Source: a virus. From it: a stretch of DNA of 27,759 nucleotides. Location of the stretch: the IMG/VR virus record IMGVR_UViG_3300021962_000510, positions 1 through 27,759 of that record, one strand, 5' to 3'. This document shows positions 16,419 to 24,506 of the stretch, piece after piece. Within the stretch, counting starts at the first letter, position 1, and each line of letters starts with the position of its first letter. Made by a program: the position numbers and the translations under genes. The notes under the pieces are model-generated. The model was not told where the DNA came from. It saw only the letters and a list, made by a program, of their open reading frames with translations, and searched no databases.

Positions 16419-17767
16419 TAAGGTATAACTTTAAATACTAAATTTTGTCCTGTTACTATAACCTCTTCTGCCGGAAGCAAAGCTAGATCGGCTGTTGAGT
16501 AAAGAGACAATGCGTTATAGATTGATTGTTCATTATCGTAAACTGAAAGCGGACCAAAAGTAGTAGAATAAACTTTAGTCTTTATGAATATACGATAAAA
16601 TCTATTAATTTCCAACCCATTCATATACATGTAGAAGTAGTTTCCAACACTGTCAGCACTTAATCTAGTATATGTGTCATCAAAGTCAATTACCATTGCA
16701 CCAGTCTTAACATCTTGTAGAGCCCAGCTAGTATTCTCTGAAAGGTATAATTGGTTTAAGTATACAGATTGAGTTGAGAAGGATCTTGGAGGATATGTGT
16801 ATCTTACTGCAGTTCTAAACTTATAAACGTTGTTTTGTTGGAACTGACCAGGGTTATTAGCAAGTACGATAGTAAACTGATCATTCAATACGTAATTAGA
16901 TCCTTGTGGAAAATAATAAGCATCATCCCACTTAAACTGTATAGCTGGAGGGTAAATTGTATGTGTGTCTACTGAGAAGAACTTGAGATCGATAAAGGCA
17001 TCAGGATTCTCTTCAACAGCTTGTGGATGCTTAACTATTAAGCCATAGTTAGGAACTGATCCAGTATACCAGGAATCGAATATGTCTGTAATATCTACAT
17101 TTAAATCCTTATTAGACATGTAGTCAAAGTTCTGGATAGCGTAGATGTTATCATACCAAGAACCACCACCAGTTACATAGTAAGGTGAAGATCCACTTGG
17201 TACTTCAGTCCATAAGAAACTAGCACTTTGCCAGAAAGGTAAGTTATCATTATTCCAATAAAGTGTATTTTCAACCCATGCATCAGAGCTACCAGAATTA
17301 CCTGTGTAAATCCAAGATACTCCATTAGAGGATTGAGGTACTTGAGCAAATCTACCAGTTCCCATCGTCCATGATTGAGAAACAGGAAATACGTCAAGTG
17401 AATATGTTGTACTTAAGTTTTGAGCAAAAGCTAAACTTAAATTAAGGCTTGCTTGATAAGAGCTACTTCTAGATTGAGATGCAAAAGTTTGTAGCTTTGC
17501 TATATCCGTAGGAGAAAACTGTAGTACTGCTCTTCTAATATCTGTTTGAGGAAATAATTCTCCAGAAGTGTTATATTGTGCATTAGCAGCTAAATCATAC
17601 GTGTAGTAAGGGTTTTGAGTAATAAGTTGCTCTCTATTATAGAACGCTAAGCCAGCTTGAGAATTCTTAACAGAAACTTCTAATACTTCATCCTTACCAG
17701 TATTCTTGGTTGGATATCTTGAGTAAATTGTTGCATCTGCTGATGCGAATATTTGGTATACTGCCAT
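16418..17767 (-). CDS. DNRLRE-like beta-sandwich structural protein in the baseplate cluster
   Basis: 449 residues. The N-terminal 250 residues have the layout of the DNRLRE domain: ADATIYSRYPTKNTGKDEVL (about 10-29), RRAVLQFS (about 78-85), a SQSWTMGTG element (about 130-138), a Trp-rich core, VDITDIFDSWYTG (about 224-236) and NYGLIVKHP (about 240-248). In cell-surface proteins this fold is usually a stalk or carbohydrate-associated beta sandwich. About 275-449 is a second beta-rich domain. No signal peptide is present. The gene sits four bases after gp6 and is TAATG-coupled to the next, so the product is probably a wedge or peripheral baseplate component. Fold assignment is by pattern only. 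Confidence 0.6.
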   Translation of the reverse strand: MAVYQIFASADATIYSRYPTKNTGKDEVLEVSVKNSQAGLAFYNREQLITQNPYYTYDLAANAQYNTSGELFPQTDIRRAVLQFSPTDIAKLQTFASQSRSSSYQASLNLSLAFAQNLSTTYSLDVFPVSQSWTMGTGRFAQVPQSSNGVSWIYTGNSGSSDAWVENTLYWNNDNLPFWQSASFLWTEVPSGSSPYYVTGGGSWYDNIYAIQNFDYMSNKDLNVDITDIFDSWYTGSVPNYGLIVKHPQAVEENPDAFIDLKFFSVDTHTIYPPAIQFKWDDAYYFPQGSNYVLNDQFTIVLANNPGQFQQNNVYKFRTAVRYTYPPRSFSTQSVYLNQLYLSENTSWALQDVKTGAMVIDFDDTYTRLSADSVGNYFYMYMNGLEINRFYRIFIKTKVYSTTFGPLSVYDNEQSIYNALSLYSTADLALLPAEEVIVTGQNLVFKVIP

Positions 17768-17771
17768 TTTA

Positions 17772-19640
17772 TTACATTGTTACTACGCGTCCTTGAATGT
17801 CTGTGTCTGGGTACTTAACTTCGAAGATACTTGGATCTAAAGAAGGATAAATAACACCATTCAGAGTTGCTCCTGCTATGTCATAACTGTATTCTGAGTA
17901 ACCTGTAGATGTACCAGATAAATTTACAATTGCCACTTTGTTTACTGTTTGTACACCTGCTACTTGATCTAATAAAGTGTAGATTGTTGATAATATAATT
18001 GGTTGGTTGATTTGCCAATTTTCTCTATTAAAGAAAGTCTTAAGTAAATCTAAACATAATCCAATAGTCTCTCTTGCAGAGTAGTTTGGAAGAATTATAA
18101 TATCAAAAGCTACCTTAATGTTTATAATGTAGGCAGGCTTTAATCTAATAGTGTCAGTTAACATTCTATACTCTCTTAAGTATGTTTGAATGTTTCTATA
18201 TAAAGCAGCTCCTGGTACTTCAAATTGTCCTGAAGTGTTATATCCAAGTAAGTAAATAGAAGTTGCTAGAGGATCTCTCTCAGCAGGCTCGTTTACCAAG
18301 TATTGAGCAAAAGTTGCTTCGTCTTTAGTTACATAAGCTTTGGCTACTTGACCAAACTTAGCAGGCATACCTAGCACAATTCCTAAATAATCCTGCTGTG
18401 TTACAGCTCTTAGTTGAGATGGGAATTGGTTAAGTGTATTTAATTTTAATTGATCAGGAGTATCGCCATCACCTCCACCTACTGCTCTTACTGCATTATT
18501 AACTGCTAATGAAGCTAATGCTGCTGTTTGTAAGCTAGTGTTGGAAGGACTATTATCAAAAGTAGAAGTGCTAGTTACAATGTTTGTTAATTGATTAACT
18601 TGAACATTTGATGCTGCACCACCACCAACTAAATAAGTTACTGTTAGAGTTTCATTTTGAGGTGCTAAGCCATAACTATCATTTGTTACAAAGTTGGTTG
18701 GATCAAAAGCAGTATTCAATAGACTAATACCATTCACAGTTCCAATACCTACATTACTAGGGTTAGGAAGGTAACCTGAAGCAGATACTGCAGATACACC
18801 AGCTCCAAACTCTAATTCAAGAGTAGAATCTTCTTTAAACCTAGAAACAAATCTTCTTGGTACAAGTTCCTTTTCTAAGATATAAGGAACTTCATTTGCT
18901 TGTTGATATAAGCTAGGATAAGCTAGAGCTGTATTCTGTACAGGCTTTAAAATATAGTTTTGAGCTAAGTAAGGTACTTCATACCATTTATTACCATTAC
19001 CATCAGTAACACTTATAATTTCAATGATATCTGTATCTTGGATAGTTCTAATTGGAAATCTTTCAGCTGCTCCAAAAGTTAATCTCGTTGTCTTAACTTG
19101 ACCTGATATTGCTTGAGTTGTTTTCTTTAACAAGTATGTGCTTGGATTACCACCTACTGTCGTATAAACTGAAATATCAGTTGGATTGATAGAAGAAGAT
19201 AGGTTAAAGTTTACTTTGTTAGGAACGTAGAAAAACATTGTAGTATCTACATTTGATCTAACTTGCATTCCTTCTTCAACAGTCAAAGCATAATTAAAGT
19301 CAGGTAAGTAAGCTGCTCCAGAAGCAGGTAATTGTTGGTAAACATCTAAGTTTACAATAGCTGCAGAAGTAACCTTTGGTCTGTAGCCTAACATGTAGGC
19401 TAGGTTATATAAATTGGAAGGTTGCTTTGCGTACTCTAAGAAAGTTTCTTGAGTTTGATTATCTAAATAAAACGACAATACATCACCAACATAGGCAGCC
19501 ATGTCAATGAACATAGTACCAGGAGACGATGTAGAAAAGTCGTTATAGGAAGTCGGATAGTACGCTTTCGCATACTCAATCAACGCTTCTTTAAAGGTTG
19601 CAAAGTCTTTATTTAGATATCTTATGTCTTTGTTAGCCAT
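17772..19640 (-). CDS. 6: Baseplate wedge protein, T4 gp6-like (baseplate J family)
   Basis: 622 residues, close to T4 gp6 (660). The N-terminus is diagnostic: MANKDIRYLNKDFATFKEAL, then SPGTMFIDMAAYVGDVLSFY and NQTQETFLEYA, followed by LYNLAYMLGYRP, the typical gp6/J-like opening. The mid and C-terminal parts include the J-type core (LRAVTQQDYLGIVLGMPAKF, about 415-435) and a block containing IIILPNYSARETIGLCLDL. In T4, gp6 dimers join neighbouring wedges into the inner baseplate ring and rearrange on sheath contraction. The ATG overlaps the end of the gp25 gene by 8 bases, the order seen in T4 and its relatives. Confidence is high. Confidence 0.93.
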   Translation of the reverse strand: MANKDIRYLNKDFATFKEALIEYAKAYYPTSYNDFSTSSPGTMFIDMAAYVGDVLSFYLDNQTQETFLEYAKQPSNLYNLAYMLGYRPKVTSAAIVNLDVYQQLPASGAAYLPDFNYALTVEEGMQVRSNVDTTMFFYVPNKVNFNLSSSINPTDISVYTTVGGNPSTYLLKKTTQAISGQVKTTRLTFGAAERFPIRTIQDTDIIEIISVTDGNGNKWYEVPYLAQNYILKPVQNTALAYPSLYQQANEVPYILEKELVPRRFVSRFKEDSTLELEFGAGVSAVSASGYLPNPSNVGIGTVNGISLLNTAFDPTNFVTNDSYGLAPQNETLTVTYLVGGGAASNVQVNQLTNIVTSTSTFDNSPSNTSLQTAALASLAVNNAVRAVGGGDGDTPDQLKLNTLNQFPSQLRAVTQQDYLGIVLGMPAKFGQVAKAYVTKDEATFAQYLVNEPAERDPLATSIYLLGYNTSGQFEVPGAALYRNIQTYLREYRMLTDTIRLKPAYIINIKVAFDIIILPNYSARETIGLCLDLLKTFFNRENWQINQPIILSTIYTLLDQVAGVQTVNKVAIVNLSGTSTGYSEYSYDIAGATLNGVIYPSLDPSIFEVKYPDTDIQGRVVTM

Positions 19641-20043
19641 CTATACTTAATGTTATATTGTCAGATTCTCTTGTGTTCTTTATTGTGTAAGATAAGTTTA
19701 CTGTTAAAATGTTATCGTTTGGATTACCTCCAAAAATTAACTGTGTTATAACAACGTTAGGAAAGTATCTTTCTACACCAGATCTAATTAAAAGATCTAA
19801 ATCGTCAGCAGTACTATCTGTAATTTGCTCAAATAATTTGCTTCTAATGCCAGCTCCGAAGATAGGATTGAAGATTCTCTCTCTTGGATCAGTTAACAAG
19901 AAATTAATCAAGTTGTATTTTATTTGGTCCTTAGTAGTATAAACGGTTTGGAAGACAGCAGGGTTATTGAATGGAAGCGAAACTCCAATCCCTGTTGATT
20001 TTCTTAAATCCAGCACATTTATATTTCTAATGTTGTATGCCAT
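19633..20043 (-). CDS. 25: Baseplate wedge protein, T4 gp25-like (GPW/gp25 family)
   Basis: 136 residues against 132 for T4 gp25. The family block is plain: KYNLINFLLTDPRERIFNP followed by FGAGIRSKLFEQ (about 43-72), then an acidic helix and VERYFPNVVITQL. gp25 forms part of the wedge core bundle with gp6 and gp53 and is thought to help start sheath assembly. A related fold occurs in type VI secretion (TssE) and other contractile injection systems. Despite old 'lysozyme-like' labels, no glycosidase motif is visible. The start is TAATG-coupled to the 152-residue gene. A GGAG lies 8 bases before the ATG, within the upstream coding sequence, so it may be a chance Shine-Dalgarno. Confidence 0.93.
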   Translation of the reverse strand: MAYNIRNINVLDLRKSTGIGVSLPFNNPAVFQTVYTTKDQIKYNLINFLLTDPRERIFNPIFGAGIRSKLFEQITDSTADDLDLLIRSGVERYFPNVVITQLIFGGNPNDNILTVNLSYTIKNTRESDNITLSIDG

Positions 20044-20501
20044 TAAATTTCTCCGTTTTGTTGCATTTTAGCCATTAACGCTGTGAAATCTGGAACAGCA
20101 TTGATTTGAATAGCATCTAAGTTTGAGCTAGGTCTTGAGTTTGCAAACATCTCACCTACACTATCTACTACTGGTGCATTGTCTCTCACCATACCACCAA
20201 ACCCTTGAGCCATGCTTGAATCAAAGCTAAAGCTCTCCATATCGTCTCCTGACATAGCGTTTGCTGTTTCAGCAAGTAAGCTGTTTAGAGGGTTATTAGG
20301 ACCTAATACTGGTGCAGCTACTTTTCTAACTGGTTGAGTATTAAGGGTTCCTGGAATAACTGGTTTTGGTGGAGTTTTTGTTTCGACAATGGGTTGTCTG
20401 TTGGCAATTATAGCCTCTTTCAGAATACCTGCAAGTTCTTCTTGGAAGACTGCGCGGACTTCTTCACGTATAAGTTTTCTAAGTAAATCTGTTTGTCCCA
20501 T
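20043..20501 (-). CDS. Small conserved-looking tail-cluster protein, unknown function
   Basis: 152 residues. An N-terminal amphipathic helix (MGQTDLLRKLIREEVRAVF through EELAGILKEAI, about 1-31) is followed by a Pro/Asn-rich low-complexity stretch (about 35-75) and a C-terminal half rich in Ser/Asp/Met, ending DFTALMAKMQQNGEI. The helix-linker-tail plan suggests a docking or chaperone-like partner rather than an enzyme. It lies just before gp25 and is coupled to it by TAATG. Its leader holds AATATTTATA five bases before the ATG. I recall similar short proteins beginning with an 'LRKLIREEV'-type helix in related phage tail clusters, but no function is known to me. Confidence 0.65.
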   Translation of the reverse strand: MGQTDLLRKLIREEVRAVFQEELAGILKEAIIANRQPIVETKTPPKPVIPGTLNTQPVRKVAAPVLGPNNPLNSLLAETANAMSGDDMESFSFDSSMAQGFGGMVRDNAPVVDSVGEMFANSRPSSNLDAIQINAVPDFTALMAKMQQNGEI

Positions 20502-20506
20502 ATGAT

Positions 20507-20516
20507 TATAAATATT
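20507..20516 (-). promoter_or_regulatory. AATATTTATA leader element before the 152-residue gene and gp25-gp6 run
   Basis: The 21-base gap between the 733-residue gene and the gene starting at 20501 consists almost only of this element, five bases from the ATG. If it is a promoter, transcripts would be nearly leaderless. Confidence 0.3.
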
Positions 20517-20522
20517 TGTTTA

Positions 20523-22724
20523 TTACGTTTTTGCTAGACCAGTTTGAGGGTCAGCTTGGCGGCCTGGTCCACCCGCTTTTTCGTCTTCTTGAAGCTTTTT
20601 TAAAGCTATTGATTTAGATATTGGATTCTTTGAATTGTATAACTTAATGTAATTTTTTCTCTGTTCAGCAGTTAAAGTGCCAGCAGCTCCTGTTTCATTA
20701 CCAGTTCCAACCACACTAGCCACATTACCTGTGTTAAAGAGTCTGTCTCCATCTACTTTATCCTGAGCTGCTTGTTGTTTAAATTTACTAGCTGAGTTAT
20801 CCATTGCCGTTCTAACTCTCTTTCTTAAACGTCTACCACCTGATAAGTTGTTAATAAATGCATTTAAGCCTATTCCTTTACTTTCATCTGAACCATCTGG
20901 TGGATCTATGTTGTTGTCTACTAAGTTATCAAAGTTAAAGTCTTCAGATAAGACATCATCATTTTCTAAATATTGTGCAGCTTCAAATACTATTGCTAAA
21001 TCAGGATCAGCAAAGGTGCTGAATTGAGGTGCTACTAAACCTAAACTTGCAAGCTTTAATTTAGTTTCTTGTATAATAATAGAAGTGTTAGTTGCAAAAG
21101 TTAAATCAGATTGAGCTACTAAAACGCCATTTGCATCAAGAGCAATACCTCTTCTACGCTTGTTTTGTATAGTAGGATCAGTTAATTCTTCATCAACTAC
21201 TCTAATACTATAGCCTCCAAACTGTGCATTATTAGGACTTGTCTTTCCTTCATAGTTAGCAACATAAGCTTCCAATTGCTCTTTAATATCTTTTAAGTTT
21301 TGGTAACTCGCTTTTAGATCATCTAAGACAGGAGAATCCTTCATAGCTTCACAACTTTCAAGCTTAGCTATTAAAATTTCCAATTTAACTAAAAGCTCTA
21401 TTGCATTAGCAAGTATGTAGCGTACAAGAGCTAGTAAAGCAGACATTAAGCTATTAATTTGCTCAAGTCTTTTTATTGCTTTTGCTATCGCAAGTTCTGC
21501 AGCATCTCTCGCTTTTTCTAAAATAGCAACAATACCCATTGTTAAGAATAATGTAGGAAGTACATTTCCTAAGAAGAACTTCACTAAGAATTTTAATACT
21601 TTCAAAAGTACAATTAAGATTTTAATAATAAACTGTACTTGCGAAATAATGTTGTATATTTTTTGAGCAATCTTAACAAAAGCATTTACTTGATTCGATA
21701 TTTGTTTAATCGTAGGTAGAAGTTTGGTAGGGTCTAAAACTTTCGATAGCTTTTGAATTTGAGCCCTTATATCTACACCTAAAAACTCCAATGCTGCAAA
21801 AGTTAAGTTTTTAAAATCTAATAGTTGTATCGTAACACAAACAGATCGTACTTGGTTTATTTTTTTAAGAATAGTTTGTAAGTCTTCGTTGTTAATATTT
21901 CTATAATCTGAATATTGATTAACGTATCCTATAAAATCGTCTATGAAGTTTAAACTACCACCAAGTCCAGGAACTTGAGATATTAAAGTAGCATCTTGAG
22001 CTGTGATAACAGCGTTTTGATCTCCTACTGTAAACGCAGCTTTAATCTCTTGTAGTAAATTATATACATTAAACTTTTGAACATCCGTACCTGATATATT
22101 GCTTTTTCCTTGAGGTGCTCCTGAACCTGATACAGCTTGTTGCTGTGTTTCCGCTTTCGGCTCTATTCCAGCATAACTTCTAACTAAAGTTGTAGGTAGA
22201 GCTAGGTACTTATCGATTAAACTCTGAACTTCTGCTGCTCTATCTTGAACATAAAAAAGTGCTATTTGATCGTTAGTCCAAGGCTTAGGGGGTCTTGGTT
22301 TAGGTCTATTGTTTGTAGGATTGGTTAGGTAATTTAGTATACCACAAATGTCTAATCCGTTAATAGTGTCGAGAATATTAAAAACTCCAGATTGAAAGAA
22401 GTCGGTTATTTTATTTAAAGATTGTTTAGTAGTTCCTTTTACAGACTCAAAAAAACCTGTATTAGCATTCTTCACAATAGCTCTAGGAGGAGGATTGGTT
22501 AAAGATCCCCATAAAATTTTATACGTATTAGATTGTATGAAAGCTGTAGTTTTAGCAAGTAATACAATTATAGTTTCAATAGGATCCTTCGGTTTTGGTT
22601 GAGTTGCTTTAACCTTATCCAAAGCTTTTTGCTGAAAAGCAGGGTCATTTAGCTTAGCTCCTAATGCACCAGTATTACTACCTGTGTTGGGCTTTGGACT
22701 GTATATTGGTTCTGGTAATGGCAT
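20523..22724 (-). CDS. Large structural protein with a hydrophobic helical core (hub or tape-measure candidate)
   Basis: 733 residues. About 1-150 is Pro/Lys-rich. About 210-350 is helical. About 350-460 is one long hydrophobic helical stretch (IIKILIVLLKVLKFLVKFFLG, LPTLFLTMGIVAIL, LMSALLALVRYILANAIELL) that could insert into a membrane. About 460-495 is coiled-coil-like. About 520-570 contains a KRRRGIALDANGVLVAQSDL block that I recall from T4-like marine phage structural proteins, and the tail end is hydrophilic. In T4 the hub and tape-measure proteins (gp27, gp29) act near the spike; this gene is coupled to spike genes upstream and precedes gp25. A hub, tape-measure or membrane-piercing role is inferred, not shown. 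Confidence 0.55.
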   Translation of the reverse strand: MPLPEPIYSPKPNTGSNTGALGAKLNDPAFQQKALDKVKATQPKPKDPIETIIVLLAKTTAFIQSNTYKILWGSLTNPPPRAIVKNANTGFFESVKGTTKQSLNKITDFFQSGVFNILDTINGLDICGILNYLTNPTNNRPKPRPPKPWTNDQIALFYVQDRAAEVQSLIDKYLALPTTLVRSYAGIEPKAETQQQAVSGSGAPQGKSNISGTDVQKFNVYNLLQEIKAAFTVGDQNAVITAQDATLISQVPGLGGSLNFIDDFIGYVNQYSDYRNINNEDLQTILKKINQVRSVCVTIQLLDFKNLTFAALEFLGVDIRAQIQKLSKVLDPTKLLPTIKQISNQVNAFVKIAQKIYNIISQVQFIIKILIVLLKVLKFLVKFFLGNVLPTLFLTMGIVAILEKARDAAELAIAKAIKRLEQINSLMSALLALVRYILANAIELLVKLEILIAKLESCEAMKDSPVLDDLKASYQNLKDIKEQLEAYVANYEGKTSPNNAQFGGYSIRVVDEELTDPTIQNKRRRGIALDANGVLVAQSDLTFATNTSIIIQETKLKLASLGLVAPQFSTFADPDLAIVFEAAQYLENDDVLSEDFNFDNLVDNNIDPPDGSDESKGIGLNAFINNLSGGRRLRKRVRTAMDNSASKFKQQAAQDKVDGDRLFNTGNVASVVGTGNETGAAGTLTAEQRKNYIKLYNSKNPISKSIALKKLQEDEKAGGPGRQADPQTGLAKT

Positions 22725-23152
22725 TATCTAGTGTAGGTTACGTCAGATAAACAGTTTGTTTGTAATTGCGTTTTAATTACCGGAGCAATATCTCTCAAAG
22801 CAGATGCTGCTGCAACAATCAAAGGAATAGAAGCAGCTAAGTTTGATTCACTCAATCCGCTTAATCCATCTGCTAAAGTTTCTAAAGTATCAATCAGCTG
22901 CCCTAATTGAAAGGCTGTTCTATTACCAAGTAAAACTGGTTCACCTTCTAATGAAGCTCTAAATCCTAATTCAATTCTAGGTGAAGCAATTAAGACTCTA
23001 TCTGTTGCATCAACGTTAAAACTAGCTGGTGTTGATATAGCAACTCCTTTCTTTCCAAATAACATAATAAAGTCATCGTAGGAGTGGTGTGTAACTCTTC
23101 CTGAAGAAATTATTACCTGATTACCTTTATATGGAAAAGCTGGTTTGTTCAT
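22724..23152 (-). CDS. Spike/needle-like protein resembling a gp5 beta-helix segment
   Basis: 142 residues. Residues about 10-65 form regular short beta strands (NQVIISSGRVTHHS, DDFIMLFGKKGVAISTP, NVDATDRVLIASPRIELG), the 'nqIiinSgrv... vliaSP.I.lG' pattern of beta-helical needle proteins such as the C-terminal part of T4 gp5 and VgrG-type spikes. The rest (about 80-142) is an alanine/leucine-rich helical region with no counterpart that I recognise. It is TAATG-coupled to the OB-fold spike protein upstream and to the 733-residue protein downstream. The spike thus seems to be encoded as two polypeptides. Fold assignment is by pattern; confidence is moderate. Confidence 0.6.
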   Translation of the reverse strand: MNKPAFPYKGNQVIISSGRVTHHSYDDFIMLFGKKGVAISTPASFNVDATDRVLIASPRIELGFRASLEGEPVLLGNRTAFQLGQLIDTLETLADGLSGLSESNLAASIPLIVAAASALRDIAPVIKTQLQTNCLSDVTYTR

Positions 23153-24108
23153 TACTTAATGACGTTAGGATTTTGGTTATTGATACGTTGATCTTGTGCA
23201 TCAGGAGATAACGAATCTACACTCGTTAATTGCTGGTTCAGTGGTATAGCAGTAGTATTTGTATTACCAGTATCTACACCAAAGCTTGCTAATGAGAAGT
23301 TCTTTAGGTCATCTATATTAATAACTTGACCATTAGTTAAATAAATGGAAGAAGGATCAGTATTAATATTTTCTACGGTTGGAATCCAACCCTCTTGATC
23401 TATTTGCTTACCTTGACCATTTCTTATAATAGTAATAGGATTACCATTTGGACCATCCCACCAATAGTTTTTATTCTTATTCGTTACCAAAGATGATGCA
23501 AATCTTATTGAAGCACCATACCTACCTTCAAATGCAACATCTCCAACAAACATCTCAAGACTCTTTACATTTGCTTTCTCATAGAAGTTGTCTCCTAAAG
23601 GGTATTGTATTGAACTTGTAGTTAAGTTAGAAGGTTGATTTGTAGTTTGATTTTGTTGATAATCTTTTTGTACAGCATTAACATATTCACCATAATCTCT
23701 CAAGTTAGGAAGTGCATTATGATTAGTTGCTCCCCACAAACTAAAAGGAGGTAGGTAATAATAGTCTTTTTGTTCAGTACTTACATTTAACTCTAAACCA
23801 GGTCCAGCTACAACATAAACAAATTCTCCTTGTACAGGATATTGCTTCATCCAAGAATAGAATGGTTTAGCAGGTTGATTACCTATGCTATTAGAAGAAT
23901 CGCTTTGAGTACTATTAATAATTTGAAAAAAGATCTTACCTAAATCAGTAGGATCGTTGTAATTTGGATCAGGTACATCAGTACCAGGATAGAAAGGACC
24001 ATACACAACGTGAGCAACTCTACCTAAAAGATAGCCTGCTGCTCCAGCTTGGCTAGAAGCCTGCTGTCCAGATATACTACTGACGAAGTTGTTTTGTCCG
24101 TATGCCAT
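23152..24108 (-). CDS. 5: gp5-like baseplate spike/hub protein (OB-fold type), no lysozyme domain
   Basis: 318 residues. The N-terminus (MAYGQNNFVSSISGQQ onwards) leads into GYLLGRVAHVVYGPFYPG, an OB-fold-like opening of spike proteins. About 85-105 (YPVQGEFVYVVAGPGLEL) and about 185-260 (VGDVAFEGRYGASIRFASS, GNPITIIRNGQG, DPSSIYLTNGQVINI) match the 'f.GR.G.siRf...dPitiirnG...SsIyLts.q.i' block seen in gp5-like proteins of marine T4-like phages. No lysozyme domain is visible, unlike T4 gp5, so peptidoglycan digestion, if needed, is encoded elsewhere. It is coupled by TAATG on both sides. It is the likely base of the membrane-piercing spike in the baseplate hub. Confidence 0.7.
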   Translation of the reverse strand: MAYGQNNFVSSISGQQASSQAGAAGYLLGRVAHVVYGPFYPGTDVPDPNYNDPTDLGKIFFQIINSTQSDSSNSIGNQPAKPFYSWMKQYPVQGEFVYVVAGPGLELNVSTEQKDYYYLPPFSLWGATNHNALPNLRDYGEYVNAVQKDYQQNQTTNQPSNLTTSSIQYPLGDNFYEKANVKSLEMFVGDVAFEGRYGASIRFASSLVTNKNKNYWWDGPNGNPITIIRNGQGKQIDQEGWIPTVENINTDPSSIYLTNGQVINIDDLKNFSLASFGVDTGNTNTTAIPLNQQLTSVDSLSPDAQDQRINNQNPNVIK

Positions 24109-24485
24109 TATTCTTCTACGTTAGTGATGCTTGGTAATTCTTTTACCTCAGATTCTGGTAAAGGAGTTGTGGTCTTTTGAATATCGCTGAATAGTAATTC
24201 AAGATCTTTCTCATTAAATCCAGCTCCATCTCCACCACTTGGCATAGCAGCTTTAGAAGTAATTTGAGCTATCTTAACTAAAGCATCATCATTCTTAACA
24301 TCAACTTCTAAGTAATCTTTAATCAAAGGCACAATCATCACAGCTTCCCCAGGCTCACTAACCATATCAGTTAACTGACTGATTAAGGTTTTGATTTGAG
24401 TTTGCTTGCTTTTGTGGTTTTTTACAATATCCTGAAGCAGATCAGAATACTTCTTACCTTTAAATAATTCAAATTCAAAGTCCAT
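24108..24485 (-). CDS. Small acidic tail-cluster protein, unknown function
   Basis: 125 residues, mostly helical. It starts MDFEFELFKGKKYSDLLQD, followed by a Lys/Gln-rich helix (KNHKSKQTQIKTLISQLTDM), a block around VMIVPLIKDYLEVDVKND, and an acidic, Pro-containing C-terminus (KEKD-type helix, then TTPLPESEVKELPSITNVEE). No membrane segment or catalytic motif is visible. The ATG at 24485 follows a 21-base gap with CTATTTATTTAAAATAG, and the stop overlaps the spike gene start as TAATG. Position and coupling suggest a spike or hub assembly factor (T4 has small ones such as gp26, gp28 and gp51), but I cannot match it to any of these. Confidence 0.65.
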   Translation of the reverse strand: MDFEFELFKGKKYSDLLQDIVKNHKSKQTQIKTLISQLTDMVSEPGEAVMIVPLIKDYLEVDVKNDDALVKIAQITSKAAMPSGGDGAGFNEKDLELLFSDIQKTTTPLPESEVKELPSITNVEE

Positions 24486-24506
24486 AATACTATTTTAAAT
24501 AAATAG

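Noticed and set aside
17173-17397. 74-residue frame inside the DNRLRE-like gene
   Set aside because: Overlaps a well-supported structural gene in another frame and has no independent signal.
19633-20043. Lysozyme activity for the gp25-like protein
   Set aside because: The family carries an old 'lysozyme-like' label, but no glycosidase motif is visible and gp25 is a structural wedge protein.
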